This document shows positions 43,452-50,889 of a stretch of DNA of 64,000 bases, piece by piece. Made by a program: the position numbers and the translations under genes. Every line of letters starts with the position of its first letter. Position 1 is the first letter of the stretch. This stretch comes from Ruminococcus flavefaciens (lineage in GTDB: Bacteria; Bacillota; Clostridia; Oscillospirales; Ruminococcaceae), in the NCBI RefSeq assembly GCF_900108555.1, contig NZ_FNWV01000007.1:161614-225613 (forward strand), given 5' to 3'. The notes under the pieces were generated by a model. It had not been told where the DNA came from and searched no databases. It saw nothing but the letters and a program-made list of their open reading frames with translations.

Positions 43452-43928
43452 ATGTTCAGAATAGGTCACGGTTACGATGTACACAAGCTCGTTGAGGGCA
43501 GAAAGCTCATTCTCGGAGGTGTGGAGATACCTCATACTACAGGACTTCTCGGACACTCGGACGCAGATGTTCTCGTTCATGCGATAATGGACGCAATGCT
43601 CGGTGCTCTTGCAATGGGCGATATAGGTCATCTTTTTCCCGATAACGATGACAGCTTCAAGGACGCAGACAGCATGAAGCTCATGGAAGAGGTATGCCGC
43701 AGAGTACGCGAAGCAGGCTGGGAGATAGGCAATATAGACGCTACTGTTATTGCTCAGTCACCTAAGCTGGCTCCACATATTATGACAATGCGTGAGAATA
43801 TCGCAAAGGTGTGCGGCTGCGATGTTTCGCAGATAAGCGTTAAGGCTACAACTGAGGAGCATCTCGGCTTTACAGGCGAAAAGCTGGGTATGTCTGCTCA
43901 TGCGGTCGCACTTATGTATAATAAGTAA
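43452..43928 (+). CDS. ispF: 2-C-methyl-D-erythritol 2,4-cyclodiphosphate synthase
   Basis: 158 residues. [20 protein letters not shown] (Asp and His zinc ligands, in part), [58 protein letters not shown]. It makes the cyclodiphosphate of the MEP isoprenoid pathway. Single gene with its own terminator. Confidence 0.97.
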   Translation: MFRIGHGYDVHKLVEGRKLILGGVEIPHTTGLLGHSDADVLVHAIMDAMLGALAMGDIGHLFPDNDDSFKDADSMKLMEEVCRRVREAGWEIGNIDATVIAQSPKLAPHIMTMRENIAKVCGCDVSQISVKATTEEHLGFTGEKLGMSAHAVALMYNK

Positions 43929-43941
43929 ATATATGCAGCAA

Positions 43942-43967
43942 AAAGGGCGGATAATTCCGCCCTTTAT
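43942..43967 (+). terminator. Terminator of ispF
   Basis: AAAGGGCGG ATAATT CCGCCCTTT (43942-43965), bidirectional in principle and also placed to end the converging lipoprotein gene. Confidence 0.85.
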
Positions 43968-43982
43968 CAATATTCAATACGC

Positions 43983-44381
43983 TTATGAGAGCGGTACTTT
44001 CGGGAGCTTTACAGACTCTTTTTCCTTTGTGGTGGTCGTTTCCTCGGTAGGGGGCTGAGTAGCTGCTTCCGTTGCTGCCGTTGTGGGGGTAGTTTCCTTC
44101 GGTACGTTAAGCTCCGTAACGGCTGCGGCTGTCTGCTGATTGTCTGTGCTTTTTGCAGTTGTGGCAGAAGCGGCAGTTGTAGTTGTAACAGTAGTTGTTG
44201 AAGCTTTGCTCGTTGTTTTTTCGGCGGTCGTGGTCTGCTCGGTAGTCGTTGCAGTAGTCGTTTCGGCAGACGTTACAGTTGTGGTCGCGGACGATGATGC
44301 GCCTTTGTCCGATGAATCATCGTTTTTGCAGCCTGTCAGCATGAGAACTGACAGCAGCAAAACGGGTATTATCCTTTTCAT
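43983..44381 (-). CDS. Small Thr-rich lipoprotein, no folded domain
   Basis: 132 residues. Lipobox SVLMLTGCKND, then almost wholly Thr/Ala/Ser/Glu low complexity (TTTTATTTEQTTT-like), ending ESVKLPKVPLS. It looks like a cell-wall-spanning tether whose domain is missing, or a stalk. AAGGAG precedes the ATG. It lies behind the terminator at 44398, so it needs its own promoter or read-through. Confidence 0.7.
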   Translation of the reverse strand: MKRIIPVLLLSVLMLTGCKNDDSSDKGASSSATTTVTSAETTTATTTEQTTTAEKTTSKASTTTVTTTTAASATTAKSTDNQQTAAAVTELNVPKETTPTTAATEAATQPPTEETTTTKEKESVKLPKVPLS

Positions 44382-44397
44382 ATATTCTCCTTAAAAC

Positions 44398-44424
44398 AAC
44401 AGGCAGCCGCGTGGACTGCCTGTT
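44398..44424 (-). terminator. Terminator of the secreted protein/30-aa peptide transcript
   Basis: AACAGGCAG (44398-44406) / CTGCCTGTT (44416-44424); on the minus strand followed by GTTTTAAGG. It begins 7 bases past the peptide stop. Confidence 0.8.
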
Positions 44425-44430
44425 TATTAT

Positions 44431-44523
44431 TTATATTCCGTCTGTTTCAGGAATACTTGTTGTGATCACGTCTTCTGACTCGAATTCGATTATTTCAAGC
44501 TCGGGGCTGATGTACTTTTCCAT
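44431..44523 (-). CDS. 30-residue acidic peptide
   Basis: MEKYISPELEIIEFESEDV, ending TTSIPETDGI. A perfect AAAGGAGG lies 9 bases upstream, the start is 36 bases after the stop of the secreted protein gene, and a terminator follows immediately, so a translated gene is well supported. The pattern of Lys-Tyr-x-x-Pro-Glu-Leu-Glu followed by an acidic stretch and a short Thr/Ser tail recurs, as far as I recall, in small uncharacterised peptides of gut Firmicutes and has the leader-core look of modified peptide precursors. No modifying enzyme is adjacent. Function unknown. Confidence 0.65.
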   Translation of the reverse strand: MEKYISPELEIIEFESEDVITTSIPETDGI

Positions 44524-44559
44524 TGTGACTTACCTCCTTTGGACAAATCTCAAAGATCA

Positions 44560-45483
44560 TTATGCAAGATAAGCAGTTATATATTTATAATACTCATATG
44601 CAGCCTTGCCTATATTCTGAGTCTTGGCATCTGAAGAATTCAGTGCGCGGAAACAGTATGAAAGTGCAGAAGCCTTGTATGTCTTTGAACCGTATGTTAT
44701 TGTCTGTACTTCACTGAAAAACTGTGGGTAAAGGAATGTACTTTCAAAGCAAGCCTTGCCATTCTTACCGTTTTGTGAATAAATTGAAGTTACACCATCA
44801 CTGTCTTCGAGATCAGCTGACTCAGGAACTGTAAGACCATCTATATATACTCTGAACTTAGTAATTGAATCAAGTAAGAGAGAGATCTTTGCAGTTGTAT
44901 CTTCACCAAAATCAGGTGCATATGAACTGAGGTCATAGCTTTCATCCATGAATGTGATAGCAGTATCTTTATTGTTGAAGTAGTTGTCAGATGCAATGCC
45001 GAGGTTTTTAAGAGATTTTGCTGCGTTCTTTGCCTCATCGGTATAATCAGTCGAAGAACCTGCTTCAACAGCTGCACAGTAGTCATTTACAGTGTATTTG
45101 AAGCTTTCGCCCTTGTCAGCGATCTTTACTATATCATCGCCATTCTTGAACTTGATAGTAACATCCTCACCAAGCTGTGTTGGGTAAAGATCATAGCTAA
45201 ATACTTCGCTGTCTGCGTCAACAGATATATTTTTTACACCGTTAGGACCTGACAATTCAACACTGTCGACACTTGCAGCAGCTAAAGAACTTTTATCTGC
45301 ATAGAAGTCCAGAGTGATAGAACTTGCAAGCTCTACCTGTGCCTCTGTCAGTGTTACCTCGTTTTCAGCGGCACTTGCTGTGAGGGCAGGTGGGAAAATT
45401 TCAGTACCGAAAGCTGTCGGTACACCGCCGACAACAGCCAGAGCACAAGCTGCTGCCATTGCTTTTTTCATAAACTTGTTCAT
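44560..45483 (-). CDS. Secreted protein of unknown function
   Basis: 307 residues, AAGGAGG upstream. Signal peptide ending near ALTASAAEN, then a beta-rich domain (VTLTEAQVELASSITLDFYAD in part, VTIKFKNGDDIVKI), then a helical segment (TDEAKNAAKSLKNLGIASDNYF) and a C-terminal ASALSYCFRALNSSD with AAYEYYKYITAYLA. This last motif recurs in large cell-surface proteins of ruminococci, as far as I recall. No dockerin. It is co-transcribed with the 30-residue peptide gene. Confidence 0.8.
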   Translation of the reverse strand: MNKFMKKAMAAACALAVVGGVPTAFGTEIFPPALTASAAENEVTLTEAQVELASSITLDFYADKSSLAAASVDSVELSGPNGVKNISVDADSEVFSYDLYPTQLGEDVTIKFKNGDDIVKIADKGESFKYTVNDYCAAVEAGSSTDYTDEAKNAAKSLKNLGIASDNYFNNKDTAITFMDESYDLSSYAPDFGEDTTAKISLLLDSITKFRVYIDGLTVPESADLEDSDGVTSIYSQNGKNGKACFESTFLYPQFFSEVQTITYGSKTYKASALSYCFRALNSSDAKTQNIGKAAYEYYKYITAYLA

Positions 45484-45657
45484 AAAAAACCTCCTTATAA
45501 ATAAAACAACCGCGTTGAGAAAAATTATCTCAAAAGCGTATTTTTACTATATTTAGCCTTGCGTAAATAGTTACAGCGGTCTTACTGAAACGAATTTCTT
45601 TTGATCGGTACTGAATATCTTATTAAATTTTTTCTATTATTTGTAAATTCTATGTGA

Positions 45658-45686
45658 ATTATAACATAATGGAAAGCGTTTGTCAA
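45658..45686 (-). promoter_or_regulatory. Consensus promoter of the secreted protein/peptide operon
   Basis: On the minus strand TTGACA, 17 bases, TATAAT. It implies a leader of about 165 bases. Nothing else is visible in 45484-45760. Confidence 0.85.
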
Positions 45687-45760
45687 TAGATTTCAGAAAG
45701 TATATTGAAAATTTTTGTCTACAACCAGTAAAAATAAGCGGCGGTGATAGCCGGTCATAA

Positions 45761-45806
45761 AAAAAGCCATAGTACCCCGATGAATTCGGCAATACTATGG
45801 CTTTTT
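45761..45806 (-). terminator. Terminator of the GH124-like gene
   Basis: AAAAAGCCATAGTA (45761-45774) pairs with TACTATGGCTTTTT (45793-45806), a 14-bp perfect stem that starts 3 bases past the stop codon. Confidence 0.85.
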
Positions 45807-45808
45807 GT

Positions 45809-47122
45809 TTATTTCGGATCGAGACTGTCTATCTTGTGGAGGAGATACTCCTGTATGCGCAGGGCATCGTTTGAAGTTACGCCCTTGCTTGAAAGGTCAA
45901 CGTCAGCGTTCACCTTTCCCTGCATAGTGATGTGATGCTCGTCAGTACCGTTGATGTCATACTTGTTCGGATTTGCAAGTGACTGCATTATCAGTACGAT
46001 GTCTGACATATCAATGGTGTTATCGCAGTTAGCGTCGCCGTAAAGTGCATCGCCCATTGCGAAGCTTGTAGTTGCGGTAGATGTTGTAGTCTCTTCAGAT
46101 GTGGTAGTTGCTGATGTAGTAGTTGTAGTGGTCGTAGTAGTAGTTGTTGTTGTTGTTGTTGTTGTGGTAGTAGTAGTTGATGTGGTAGTTTCCTGCTTTT
46201 CCTCTATTGGAGCCATGCTTGGTACACCGTCGCCCCACCAGTCCCAGCGGTCGGGAGTACGGTATTTATTGATCTTTTCGCCGTTTGCAGATGTCCATGT
46301 GAACACGTTGTCGTAGAGGTGTCCCTCATAGTAGTAGAACTGCGCCATTGCACATATTTCATCTGCGTATGTAGCGTATGCACCGTCGTCCTCAGCCTTG
46401 GTACACCAGCCTGTGTTGAAGCCTTTAAGGCTGTTTCTTATTACCTGATAGTCGTTCATTCCCTGCTCGTTGATGCATATCTCGGCAAAGTGGAGTATCT
46501 TTCTGATACCCATATGATTTGAGATTATGCAGTCATAGAAGTTGGACTCTGTAAACGAATACTGATACATTTCGGGTACGTTGTCCTCGGGCATGAACTT
46601 AGGATCGCAGTCCTTGAAAGCGGTAACGGCAGTCTGCAAAGTACCGTATGCGTGAGCGGAGTTTACTCCCCAGCCGTCCTCGTAGGCTGTTTCATGGTCT
46701 GAACCTATCTTGCCCTCGCCGAGTGTGGACTCTCTTGAGCCCAGTCCGAGGAAGAGAGCGTACATCTTTTCACGGTCAGTCTGTCCGAGACGTGTGGAGA
46801 TAAGATCCCAGTGCTCGTCTATTTCCTTGTAGAGCGCGTACTTGACCTCCTGCACGGTCATTTTGTGGTTGATCGCACGTATCTCCGCTGTGGAAGCGTC
46901 CGCAGGAGTGTTTCTCTCGCCGAAGTTAAGCGGATTTCCCACGCCCTCTTTCTGGATATCACGTGAAGTGTCGTGGAGCGGATCGCAGGTCTCTCCTGCG
47001 AAGCACCATTCGTCTGCGGAAGCATGGAGCACAGGAGCAGCTTTTTCAGCTATTGTGGGCACGCAGGCGGCTGTACATATGGCAAATGCGGTCAGTATGC
47101 CGCAAATTCTTTTGAATTTCAT
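45809..47122 (-). CDS. Probable GH124-type endoglucanase with dockerin
   Basis: 437 residues from MKFKRICGIL (GAGGTGA upstream). Signal peptide, then a helical domain (about 45-290): INHKMTVQEVKYALYKE, MYALFLGLGSREST (Glu in lysozyme-like position), AYEDGWGVNSAHAYGTLQT, FNTGWCTKAEDDGAYATYADEI. The all-helical lysozyme-like pattern with a single Glu matches what I remember of GH124, first described for C. thermocellum Cel124, an endoglucanase with a lysozyme-like superhelical fold. A lytic-transglycosylase-like enzyme is the alternative. A run of over 20 Thr links to a dockerin (GDANCDNTIDMSDIVLIMQ, GVTSNDALRIQEYLL). Confidence 0.7.
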   Translation of the reverse strand: MKFKRICGILTAFAICTAACVPTIAEKAAPVLHASADEWCFAGETCDPLHDTSRDIQKEGVGNPLNFGERNTPADASTAEIRAINHKMTVQEVKYALYKEIDEHWDLISTRLGQTDREKMYALFLGLGSRESTLGEGKIGSDHETAYEDGWGVNSAHAYGTLQTAVTAFKDCDPKFMPEDNVPEMYQYSFTESNFYDCIISNHMGIRKILHFAEICINEQGMNDYQVIRNSLKGFNTGWCTKAEDDGAYATYADEICAMAQFYYYEGHLYDNVFTWTSANGEKINKYRTPDRWDWWGDGVPSMAPIEEKQETTTSTTTTTTTTTTTTTTTTTTTTTSATTTSEETTTSTATTSFAMGDALYGDANCDNTIDMSDIVLIMQSLANPNKYDINGTDEHHITMQGKVNADVDLSSKGVTSNDALRIQEYLLHKIDSLDPK

Positions 47123-47132
47123 TCGTATCACC

Positions 47133-47474
47133 TCAGAAATTTGAACCGTTCCAGCCCCAGTCGTTGGTGCTTGTGTACTTGACATACACACGGTCGGACG
47201 GTATGCCGATATTGTCTGTGAGAATGCCTGTGATATGGCTTGTGAGAGTTACAAGAGCGTTTGAAGAAGCACTGCCGAAGATAGATACCTCTACCATAGC
47301 AGCAGGAGCGTCCTCACCCTTGAACCAGAGGTCGTACTCAGGCTCGATGCCTACCATGAGCCAGCCCTCGGACTTGCCGGGGATAGCTGTGATAGCGCGT
47401 CCCATAGCGGATTTGATGGATATTTTCTGCTCCTCGGAAACAGATACGTTTGTTTTGACATTGATGAATGGCAT
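47133..47474 (-). CDS. MIF-like tautomerase family protein
   Basis: 113 residues. MPFINVKTNVSVSEEQ gives the N-terminal catalytic Pro after Met removal; the end is IPSDRVYVKYTSTNDWGWNGSNF, the typical MIF C-terminus. Homologues tautomerise phenylpyruvate-like keto acids in vitro; the bacterial role is unclear. It ends 11 bases before the GH124-like gene in the same direction, so the two may be co-transcribed. Confidence 0.9.
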   Translation of the reverse strand: MPFINVKTNVSVSEEQKISIKSAMGRAITAIPGKSEGWLMVGIEPEYDLWFKGEDAPAAMVEVSIFGSASSNALVTLTSHITGILTDNIGIPSDRVYVKYTSTNDWGWNGSNF

Positions 47475-47501
47475 AATATTTTCCTCCCTTTTTAATAAAT
47501 T

Positions 47502-47638
47502 TAATTCGGAATTCGTAATTCGGAATGCGGAATTGAATGTGTCGGCTTACGCCGATGAATTAAAGAGTTATTTTTATTCTGTTTGCCAAATGGCAAACAA
47601 CCATAATTCCTAATTCCGAATTCTTAATTCCGCATTAT
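47502..47638. repeat. Intergenic AATTCGGAATT-type repeat around a palindrome
   Basis: Left side AATTCGGAATTCGTAATTC and GGAATGCGGAATT, right side complementary AATTCCTAATTCCGAATTCTTAATTCCGCATT. The centre has GTCGGCTTACGCCGAT and TGTTTGCCA/TGGCAAACA. The whole can pair end to end. Same architecture as the GAGAGTT-type repeats but a different unit. Confidence 0.75.
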
Positions 47639-47657
47639 AAATCAGAATTTAGCAAAG

Positions 47658-48938
47658 CTAAATTTTGATGAGTCCGTCAGAGAGCATTTCCTGTGCTGCA
47701 AGCATTACGCCAAGCTTGCCGCTTGTGTAGGTTATGCCGCCCTGCATCCAGACTGCATATGGTTCACGAAGTGGTGCATCGGCTGAAAGCTCTATTGATG
47801 CGCCGTTTGTAAAAGCTCCTGCTGCCATGATGACCTGACTTGAATAGCCCGGCATATCCCAAGGCTCGGGAGTTACAAAAGAGTCCACGGGAGCACCTTT
47901 CTGTATTCCGCGGCAGAATGCGCAGAGATGCTTCTCGTCACCGAGCTTTACAGCAGTTATGATATCGCCGCGAGGCTCGTCCTTGCGCGGTGAACACTCA
48001 AAGCCGAGAAGTGTGAAAAGCTCACTTGCGAAAGTACAGGTCTTGATAGCATTAGCTACAACATCGGGAGCAAAGAAAAGTCCCAGAAGCATTTCGCGGT
48101 TCATACCGAGGGTACAGCCTACCTCCTTGCCCATGCCCACACAGGTAAGTCTGTATGAGCAAAGCTCCACAAGGTCTGCTCTTCCTGCGATATATCCGCC
48201 TGTACGTGCGATACCGCCGCCTGCGTTCTTGATAAGTGAGCCGATGATGATATCAGCACCTACGGAAACAGGCTCGCGGTCCTCAACGAATTCACCGTAG
48301 CAGTTGTCTACCATTACGATGATGTCGGGATTGCCTTTTTTTGCTGCAGCTGCCATTTTTTCGATATCCGCAATGGTGAAAGCTCCGCGGAGAGAATAGC
48401 CGCGGGAACGCTGTATGTAAGCGACTTTAGCTCCCTTTACGGCTTCGGTTATCTCATCAAGCTTTGGAGTGCCGTCAGCGTTAAGGTCTACCTGACCGTA
48501 TTCAACGCCGTAGTCCATGAGTGAGCCTTTGCCTTTTCTGCCGCTGATACCGATAACTTCTTCGAGGGTATCGTAGGGCTTGCCTGTGACAGATACTATT
48601 TTATCGCCTGTTCTGAGCACACCGAAGAGTGCAACGGAAAGAGCGTGAGTGCCCGAAACAAAGTTGAAGCGCACGAGGGCGTCCTCTGCACCGAGTGCCT
48701 GAGCGAATACCTTGTCGATTACATCGCGTCCCATATCGCCGTAGCCGTAGCCTGTTGAGCCATAGAAGCAGGGCTCGCTTACCTTGTTGTCGGAGAAAGC
48801 TTTGAGCACCTTTGCTCCGCAGTATTCGGCATTAGCGTCAATTCTTGCAAATGCCTCTGCGCAGTTCTTCTCAGCCTGAGCAGCCAGCTCTGTGAGTCTG
48901 CCGTCGAAGCCGTATATCTCATTTATTTTACTGTTCAT
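47658..48938 (-). CDS. Methionine gamma-lyase family (Alr, PF06838-like) PLP enzyme
   Basis: 426 residues. CFYGSTGYGYGDMGRDVIDKVFA (in part), VRFNFVSGTHALSVALFGVLR (in part), IVMVDNCYGEFVEDREP (PLP-binding Asp), GSLIKNAGGGIARTGGYIAG (Lys Schiff base), FVTPEPWDMPGYSSQVIMAAG. The family was named for aluminium resistance and resembles Cys/Met-metabolism PLP enzymes. In many Firmicutes it is encoded beside hflX and glnR; here hflX is 380 bases upstream, separated by repeats. Confidence 0.93.
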   Translation of the reverse strand: MNSKINEIYGFDGRLTELAAQAEKNCAEAFARIDANAEYCGAKVLKAFSDNKVSEPCFYGSTGYGYGDMGRDVIDKVFAQALGAEDALVRFNFVSGTHALSVALFGVLRTGDKIVSVTGKPYDTLEEVIGISGRKGKGSLMDYGVEYGQVDLNADGTPKLDEITEAVKGAKVAYIQRSRGYSLRGAFTIADIEKMAAAAKKGNPDIIVMVDNCYGEFVEDREPVSVGADIIIGSLIKNAGGGIARTGGYIAGRADLVELCSYRLTCVGMGKEVGCTLGMNREMLLGLFFAPDVVANAIKTCTFASELFTLLGFECSPRKDEPRGDIITAVKLGDEKHLCAFCRGIQKGAPVDSFVTPEPWDMPGYSSQVIMAAGAFTNGASIELSADAPLREPYAVWMQGGITYTSGKLGVMLAAQEMLSDGLIKI

Positions 48939-48970
48939 TTATTATCCTTTCTTAAATCATAATTTACATT

Positions 48971-49047
48971 TGTAGGGGAGCCCGCCCTCGGGCTCCCGCA
49001 ATAATAATAAATACCCACGCGGGAGGGCGAGGGCGCCCTCCCCTACA
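48971..49047. repeat. TGTAGGGG-type composite palindrome (copy A)
   Basis: TGTAGGGGAGCCCGCCCTCGGGCTCCCGC (in pieces 48971-48999) and GCGGGAGGGCGAGGGCGCCCTCCCCTACA (49019-49047): two GC-rich hairpins, the ends of which mirror each other. Copy at 58670-58745 is the same element reversed. Bases 49048-49123 hold a degenerate third hairpin (gggaggataatatccgcccc). Confidence 0.85.
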
Positions 49048-49123
49048 CATTGGTTCATGTTATTTATTGCGCAAGTCATACACGGGAGGATAATATCCGC
49101 CCCTATAATGGGCTAATGGCTCA

Positions 49124-49260
49124 AATCCAAATTTAGCAAAGCTAAATTTGGATTTAGTTTAGAGTTTAGAGTTGACAGTTATGGTGTCGCCGCAGCGACA
49201 TTATTTAAATAATGTGAGCGCAGCGAACATATTAACTCTCAACTCTCAATTCTCAACTCA
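49124..49260. repeat. TTTAGCAAAGCTAAA palindrome plus GAGAGTT-type repeat (copy 2)
   Basis: AATCCAAATTTAGC aaa GCTAAATTTGGATT (49124-49154) followed by TTTAGAGTTTAGAGTTGACAG, a centre with GTCGCCGCAGCGAC and ACATTATTTAAATAATGT, and then complementary AACTCTCAACTCTCAATTC. The centre ATTATTTAAATAAT is identical to that at 43329-43432. Confidence 0.8.
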
Positions 49261-49317
49261 TAACTTAATTATAGCGTTTTTAAGTGTCCGTGTCAACGTA
49301 TTTTCGCGGAAAAGTCC

Positions 49318-50565
49318 TCAGACTTTATAGTTCTCCGCTTCCTTGATGAGCTTTACATCAATAAGTGCGTCGATGAGAGTGCCGTTTTCGGCGTATTCCT
49401 CGGAGAATATCTTGCCGTCCTGCCTTATTTTGCCGATAAAGCCGCCTTTATCGTAGGGGACGAGCAGCTTCATGCGTTTTGCAGTCTCGGGCAGATTTTT
49501 CATTATACATTCAAGGAGCTTGTCAAAGCCCGTCTGCTCCTTCGCACTTATCATAACTGTATTGTCGTCCTCGAACACCGTGTCCGTGAACGGTGCGGCA
49601 TCAGCCTTGTTCATAACGTATATCTGCGGTATGCCCTCGCAGCCGAGCTCGTTGAGCAGACTTGCTGTGACCTCTGCCTGCTCTTTTATCTCGGGTGAGG
49701 ATAAGTCCTGCACATTCAGGATTATATCTGCAGCAGCTGCTTCTTCAAGTGTGGACTTGAAAGCTTCAACAAGATTATGGGGAAGCCGTCTGATAAGTCC
49801 GACAGTATCTATGAGCATTACGCTCCTGCCGTCGGGAAGCTCTATTGAGCGCGATGTGATATCAAGTGTGGCAAAAAGCTTGTTTTCGGCAAGAACTCCT
49901 GCATCAGTCAGTGCGTTCAGCAGCGTGGACTTGCCTACGTTGGTATATCCAACTATAGCTGCGCACAGTACGCCGTCCTTTTTGCGTCGTGAGCGTGAGA
50001 AGTTACGGTGCTTTTTAAGTTCCTCAAGCTCAGCTTCAAGGTAGCTTATACGCTTGCGGATATGACGCTTGTCAGTTTCGAGCTTTGTTTCGCCCGGACC
50101 TCTTGTGCCGATACCGCCGCCCAGTCTGGAAAGGGCAGTGCCCATGCCTGTAAGACGTGGGAGTCGGTACTTCTGCTGTGCGAGCTCGACCTGTAATTTA
50201 CCCTCTTTTGTCCTTGCGCGCTGGGCGAAGATGTCGAGTATGAGCGTAGTGCGGTCGATAACGCGCACGTCAAGTATCTGCTCGATATTTCTTACCTGTA
50301 CGCCTGTGAGCTCATGGTCGAATATGACAAGCTCGGCTTCGAGAGCTTCAAGCTGCTCTTTCAGCTCCTCCAGTCTGCCTGCGCCCATGCAGGTGGCAGA
50401 GTCATAGGCAGGACGCTTCTGTATTATCTTTCCCACTACATCGGCGTTAGCCGTAGCAGCCAGCTCTGCCAGCTCGTTTATGGAGACCTCCGCGTCGAAT
50501 TCACCTGTATCAACACAGGCGAGGACAGTCTTTATGGGGAGATCCTCAGTCTTGTTTTCGTACAT
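49318..50565 (-). CDS. hflX: GTPase HflX
   Basis: 415 residues. N-terminal HflX domain (VGKIIQKRPAYDSATCMGAGRLEEL in parts, LVIFDHELTGVQVRNIEQIL), GLGxxGxRGPGETKLE-type linker (IGTRGPGETKLETDKR), then the G domain: G1 GYTNVGKST, G3 LIDTVGLIRRLPH, G4 VMNKAD. It binds the 50S subunit and rescues or splits ribosomes under stress. Last gene of the queA-to-hflX run, 3 bases after the GIY-YIG gene. Confidence 0.96.
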   Translation of the reverse strand: MYENKTEDLPIKTVLACVDTGEFDAEVSINELAELAATANADVVGKIIQKRPAYDSATCMGAGRLEELKEQLEALEAELVIFDHELTGVQVRNIEQILDVRVIDRTTLILDIFAQRARTKEGKLQVELAQQKYRLPRLTGMGTALSRLGGGIGTRGPGETKLETDKRHIRKRISYLEAELEELKKHRNFSRSRRKKDGVLCAAIVGYTNVGKSTLLNALTDAGVLAENKLFATLDITSRSIELPDGRSVMLIDTVGLIRRLPHNLVEAFKSTLEEAAAADIILNVQDLSSPEIKEQAEVTASLLNELGCEGIPQIYVMNKADAAPFTDTVFEDDNTVMISAKEQTGFDKLLECIMKNLPETAKRMKLLVPYDKGGFIGKIRQDGKIFSEEYAENGTLIDALIDVKLIKEAENYKV

Positions 50566-50568
50566 ATA

Positions 50569-50886
50569 TTACTCCTTGTCAATAGTCTCACGGGTGTATT
50601 TTTCGGAAAGCTCTGTACCAAAAAGCTCTCCAAAGCAGCTGTTGTCGGCAATGAGCTTCAGCTTTTGCGCTTTGGAGAGCTGCTTTATTCGGTATTCGAG
50701 CTTTGAAGCGAGACTGCGGTTTTCACAGCTCCAGAGAGCTTCGAGAGAGACTGCTTTGTGTGAACGTGTATATTTCGCGCATTTTTCCGTTCTGCCGAAA
50801 TGCTCGCTCATGCGGCGTTCCACATCAGTGGTAATGCCAGTGTACAGCAGGTCTCCCTCACATTTTATGATATAGATATAGTACAT
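50569..50886 (-). CDS. GIY-YIG endonuclease-like protein (YhbQ/UPF0213 type)
   Basis: 105 residues. MYYIYIIKCEGDLLYTGIT carries the GIY-YIG-type core as YIY..YTG, followed by ERRMSEHF and SLEALWSCENRSLASKLEYRIKQL (in part), with Arg and Glu in family positions. Function of the small stand-alone family is unknown. It sits 3 bases from both neighbours. Confidence 0.9.
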   Translation of the reverse strand: MYYIYIIKCEGDLLYTGITTDVERRMSEHFGRTEKCAKYTRSHKAVSLEALWSCENRSLASKLEYRIKQLSKAQKLKLIADNSCFGELFGTELSEKYTRETIDKE

Positions 50887-50889
50887 TGC

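Noticed and set aside
46101..46316. Open frames encoding long Val runs opposite the dockerin protein linkers (also near 38146 and 13480)
   Set aside because: They are the antisense of Thr-rich linkers; composition is a by-product of ACN codons.
43329..49260. Short repeated units that at first resemble a CRISPR array
   Set aside because: Units are 7-13 bases, irregular, without unique spacers of constant length, and no cas genes are present.
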